NCBI GenBank assembly: GCA_032358255.1
Contig: JAULBX010032146.1
Coordinates: 99,277-163,276 of the forward strand
Direction: 5' to 3'
DNA from: Heterotrichella gracilis
Lineage: Eukaryota; Sar; Xanthophyceae; Tribonematales; Xanthonemataceae
DNA: 64,000 nt
The notes beneath the pieces were generated by a model. It saw only the letters and a list, made by a program, of their open reading frames with translations. It searched no databases and was not told the DNA's origin. Shown here one piece after another: positions 60,475 through 64,000 of the stretch (the first letter of the stretch is position 1; every line of letters starts with the position of its first letter). A program made the translations under genes and the position numbers.

Positions 60475-61307
60475 GTTGAGTTGCGGATAGGGGCTGAAGA
60501 GGCTTGCCACAGTGCCCAGCGGTCAGGCCTGCTTATTTGCTGGTTGAAAGACTTTTTATTTTACTGGTGGTTGTTGTGACAACAACCACAGTTTGACAAT
60601 GCCTTGAGACAGCTGTTTCTCGTGTTCCTTGCAGTGCCCATGTTGCATGACCTCGTATTATGAGGTCAATACAGTTGCGCCACAACTGTCACTAGCGGTG
60701 CCAAGTCTCTCTGGCCCATATTCGATGAGTGCATTCGATACTCTTTTGCATTTGACCAGCACAGCACATCAGTGCAGCTTATGCATGGTTTGCTACACGC
60801 ACCATGTTCCACTGGTTGCTACCCGGCCTCTCTGTATCTTCAACAGAGTGGACATGTGATGTGCCGCGGTGTATGGGGGCTTTTGGTTCTTTCTTTGTTC
60901 CTGGAAGGTCTGTAACCAACATAAATAGTAACAGAACCACAGAATATGGTAGGTCTTCAAGAGGAAGAACCCTTGGCAAGGGTCGACAGCGGACAGTTCC
61001 TCCCCGAATTCTAGTTGTATACCTCCCCGGGCCCCCTCCTGTGGCCTCGTGTGCAGCGCCACTGCCACACACGTCGCGACTGCCGTTGCACACACAAAGG
61101 GACTCTTGTGGGCTGTTGCACCGATGCGTTCGCCACGCGCAAGCAGTTGCAAGTGCTCGTCGTTGCACCAAACCCTGCCCAGCCAAAAGTCCAAGTCTGT
61201 CGGTACATATGTGGCAAATAGCGGGGTGCGACCACCCACCTACAGACCAGCTGCACACCTCCCATACTTCGTACCTTGACGTCCTAAAGGAGCTGTAACT
61301 GGGAACC
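60475..61307. other. Intergenic region
   Basis: About 830 bp between the giant gene and the DUF3067 gene, both rightward. It carries the stem-loop at 60567-60589. No exon was recognised; the open frames around 60779-61309 are antisense-compatible noise. Confidence 0.45.
60567..60589 (+). repeat. Perfect 23-bp palindrome in the giant gene's 3' flank
   Basis: GTGGTTGTTGT, a central G, then ACAACAACCAC: 11-bp complementary arms, 93 bp past the TAG stop. It may fold in the 3' UTR; no role is known. Confidence 0.85.
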
Positions 61308-63961
61308 ATGCTGACATCCAGCCTTCAGCGCCCTCCCCGGTCGCTGGGAAGGCCAGATCATTGCAGCACTCGACCCAGGGTGGTAGCGGTTCGTGCGGGC
61401 TTGGGGGACGACATTCGTGACTTCTTTGACTTCAATAAGTGGGCGCCCAGGAGCTCCAGGACGTGGAGGCTGAGGCAGGGGCCTGGGGAAAGAGAGCTGA
61501 AAGCTTCAGGTAAGTGGGTGGCCCTCCATGTAAAAATATCTACTGAGAGGTCCATCTTGGCTGGGTACAGACCACTGTGCCGTGGTTTGGCCTCCACGCT
61601 TGCCAGGGCACCAGATGCAACGTTTCTTTTAAGGCAATTGTGCAGTCTGCACTGGTCGTTGGACTGCTGCAGTCACCAGAACATGCATGCAAAGTGATTG
61701 GGGGCGGTGGAGTAAGCACCAACACTCATTTGTGGTGTGGTGCTCTAGAGGTTCAAAACAGACTGTGGGTTACTGGTGGTTCTCTAGCGCACACACCTTG
61801 TTTGCAAGGTGTTTCGGGTCTGTTTACTCTACTGGCAAAAACCGTATTTAAAATGCAATGGCAGCCTGTTCAGCAACCAACCTTCCAAGGTGGCGCCACC
61901 CCACCTGCCCAGTTGGTTGTAGCAACAAAGCTGTAGTGCATATGCGCAACCCCGTCTAACACTGTGTATTGCACCACAAGCAGCCTAACACCTCAGCCTT
62001 GTGTGGTTTGCAACATGTCGGGCTATGAACACGCCGTCACAAACACGCCCTCTCTGTCTCCAGAGGCTGCTGCGGCGCAACCTGCTGAGGAGAAGTCCTT
62101 CGATGTGCTCAACCAGCGCATCAGCCAGCTGCGCAGCGAGTCCAGGGAGGAGCCATCCAACCTGGAAACCCTACCGGAACCCTCCACCAGCAGCGCTGAC
62201 TCAGCAGATGCCCCGGGGCCCTTCTCCTCCATGTCAGAGGAGCAGTTCAGCGCCAGCCTGAACCAGCGCATCTCCAGCCTGGCGTCCAGTTCAGACGGCG
62301 ATGAGCCTCCTGCTGCTGAAGAGCCTCTGCCAGCTGGCAGCATGACAGGTGTGGGGGGTTGTGCACGTAGACAGTCATTGGGTGTTGGCTGCATGTACCT
62401 GTGCACAGGCGTCGCACATGGATAGTTCTCGCAGTGGGCAAACAGGAATCTAGCGACTGTCATGCGGGAGCATAATGGATTGAGGTGGTATTGACTATTA
62501 AAAGGCAAATTCTGACATAGTAGCCATTTGATGAAAATGAAATTGATTTTGTTTTGGAAATCTTGCATAAATGCTGAGGCTTTGCTTCCGTCCATGTGCA
62601 CGGCTTCAGGTTTATCAGTCAAAACGCATTCCTGCCACACGATTAACAGGCGGTCTTGCATCCACCAAACCAGCCAAGTCGGTTCTGACACTGCCCCTTT
62701 GTTCCCATCCAGGTGCGCAGCTGCGTGAGATGGTGTACAACAAGTACGGCAAGACCTACGACCTGTCCATTGTGCGCCGCGACATCCCTGGGAAAACTAT
62801 CGTGTGCCTCAATGTCATGTGGTGCCACCTGGAGCAGAAGTCATTCCCCATGACCGAGGAGGAGTACCTTGATAAGATGGACACCATCGCATTCTACATG
62901 AGGTGAGGGGAGGGGTTGCATACCCGGGAGAAGGTTTGCACAATTCATTTGGCGGCGCTATGTGTGCAAATCAGTATCTAGCAGGCACGCGTGGGGTGTT
63001 GGGGATTGAAAACTTTATTGCATGTAGGACATAGCCCCATGCATCGGCTGCAACAGCATGCGAGTACCTTGACAAGATGCACACTATTGCCGTCTACATG
63101 AGGCAAGGAAGGGATTTGCAAACCATGGAGAAGGTTTGCGCAAATCGTTCGGGGTGGCCCATGACGGCGCTCTGCATGCCAAGTCAGTGTCAAGATGGCA
63201 CGTGTTGGAAATGTGGGGTGTTGGGGATTGAAGAGCAGGAATGCACATGGCATGGCACTATAAGCAGCCCTCTGGTTGGTCTCCTTTCCTACAATTTTTA
63301 GTGTGCAGTTTGGGTGTTGGGAGGTTTTGAGGTTGCTAAAAAATGGGGGGTTGTTTTTAGAGTTTTACTGGAGGGTTTTATACTGTTTTTCTGGGGATCA
63401 TTTACTGGGGGGGTTTTTTACTGTTTTACCGGGGATCATTTTCTTTTCTTGCGAACCGTTTTTTTGCATGTGAGCGCGCATTGCTCTGCACCTCCGCTGC
63501 AGGTATGCTGCCCCTGTCCCAGCGTGTAGTCCATTGTTTTCTGAGCCGCGACGGGTACTTTATTATTCTATTCTATTATATGGCACGATATTGCATTTAG
63601 GACATAGCCCCATGCGTCTGCTGCAGTAGCACCCTTTGCATGCCGAGGATATGGCCATAGCTCTTCCTCTACTTCCAATCCGCCATGCACTGGGCACTGC
63701 TTGCCACGTATGTACTGCATCAACGTTCACCATAGCTCCCCCATCATTGCACAGCCATGGTGCCACCACATCCTGCTCATTTGCCTCACCACCACTCATT
63801 TGCCGCCCAGGTCGTGGGGCCAGGAAGACACTGTGCGGCAGTTCTTTGACACCCCTCCGAGGCCAACGCGCGGTATGCCCTCCCGGCCGGTGGTGGGCAT
63901 CGCCATCAGCATTCGCCTGGACCTGCCCCGAGCAGTTATTCAGGAGTGGTTTGGGGCCTAG
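61308..63961 (+). CDS. Plastid-targeted DUF3067 protein, 275 aa
   Basis: Four exons, 61308-61509, 62064-62348, 62713-62902 and 63811-63961, join in frame and end in TAG. Exon 1 starts with an Arg/Ser/Pro-rich transit-peptide-like sequence (MLTSSLQRPPRSLGRP). Exon 2 is acidic and low-complexity, with a repeated NQRIS motif (DVLNQRISQL and ASLNQRISSL). Exons 3 and 4 encode the DUF3067 domain: LREMVYNKYGKTYDLSIVRR, GKTIVCLNVMWCHLEQKSFP, EEYLDKMDTIAFY, WGQEDTVRQFF and a final DLPRAVIQEWF. The family is confined to cyanobacteria and plastid-bearing eukaryotes and has no assigned biochemical activity. Here it has gained an N-terminal extension relative to the short cyanobacterial form. Intron 3 holds a partial copy of exon 3 (63062-63232). 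Confidence 0.88.
62862..63232 (+). repeat. Imperfect duplication of an exon-3 end plus intron sequence
   Basis: 62862-63010 and 63062-63232 align along their length, with gaps. Shared blocks include GAGTACCTTGA[TC]AAGATG, CTACATGAGG, GAGAAGGTTTGC and GGGGTGTTGGGGATTGAA. The second copy could encode EYLDKMHTIAVYMR, but its splice donor is GC rather than GT. Confidence 0.8.
63018..63631 (+). repeat. Dispersed 42-bp repeat and a 38-bp tandem repeat in DUF3067 intron 3
   Basis: Copies at 63018-63058 and about 63590-63631 share GGACATAGCCCCATGC followed by CTGC-rich sequence. Between them, 63365-63440 contains two tandem copies of a T/G-rich 38-bp unit starting TTACTGG and ending GGGGATCATT. Confidence 0.65.
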
Positions 63962-64000
63962 GCTATATTCCCGTAGCAGAATGGCAGGGGGGGCGGGGGG

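Overview
The window is nuclear DNA of a photosynthetic eukaryote, most likely a green alga. Nearly every gene is split by many short GT-AG introns, coding regions are moderately GC-rich, and several products carry N-termini that look like plastid transit peptides (a CDSP32 thioredoxin-like protein, an ELIP/LHC-like protein, a DUF3067 protein). Short fragments of the plant-type telomere repeat TTTAGGG lie in introns and spacers, which fits Chlorella-like green algae or streptophytes better than Chlamydomonas (TTTTAGGG). No prokaryotic operon, CRISPR array, rRNA or tRNA gene was recognised. Gene models were built by hand from splice signals and codon phase. Where a model is called complete, every exon junction keeps the frame.

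Layout. 1-3277 (-): 5' two thirds of a DDX41-type DEAD-box RNA helicase, cut by the left edge. 4178-5390 (+): 250-residue protein of unknown function. 6457-10660 (-): TPR-like gene that looks inactivated (in-frame TGA and TAG plus a +1 frameshift). 11294-12300 (-): ELIP-like chlorophyll-binding-family protein. 13517-14745 (+): secreted CAP/PR-1 protein. 16091-24236 (+): complete 19-exon RECQ4/BLM-type helicase. 25228-28339 (+): membrane-anchored glycosyltransferase-like protein. 29370-30480 (+): PAP2 phosphatase. 31794-34080 (-): CDSP32 homologue. 36118-39498 (-): GT49 (LARGE-type) glycosyltransferase with an in-frame TAA. 41216-46423 (-): complete MCM5. 47143-60474 (+): a 29-exon gene for a protein of about 2,390 residues whose 3' half is a family of duplicated exons. 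61308-63961 (+): plastid DUF3067 protein.

Genome-maintenance genes are prominent: RECQ4/BLM helicase, MCM5, and the giant gene head-to-head with MCM5, whose middle region faintly recalls Treslin/Sld3 (tentative). A second theme is plastid and secretory function (ELIP-like, CDSP32, DUF3067, two glycosyltransferases, PAP2, CAP).

The most unusual object is the giant gene. Its 3' exons are mostly phase-1 symmetrical and encode repeated Pro/Ala-rich segments ending in short basic motifs. One exon also carries a Cys-x2-Cys-x6-Cys-x2-Cys motif. Next in interest are the two genes with sense-looking reading through stop codons, a perfect 37-bp palindrome, and a partial exon duplication inside the DUF3067 gene.
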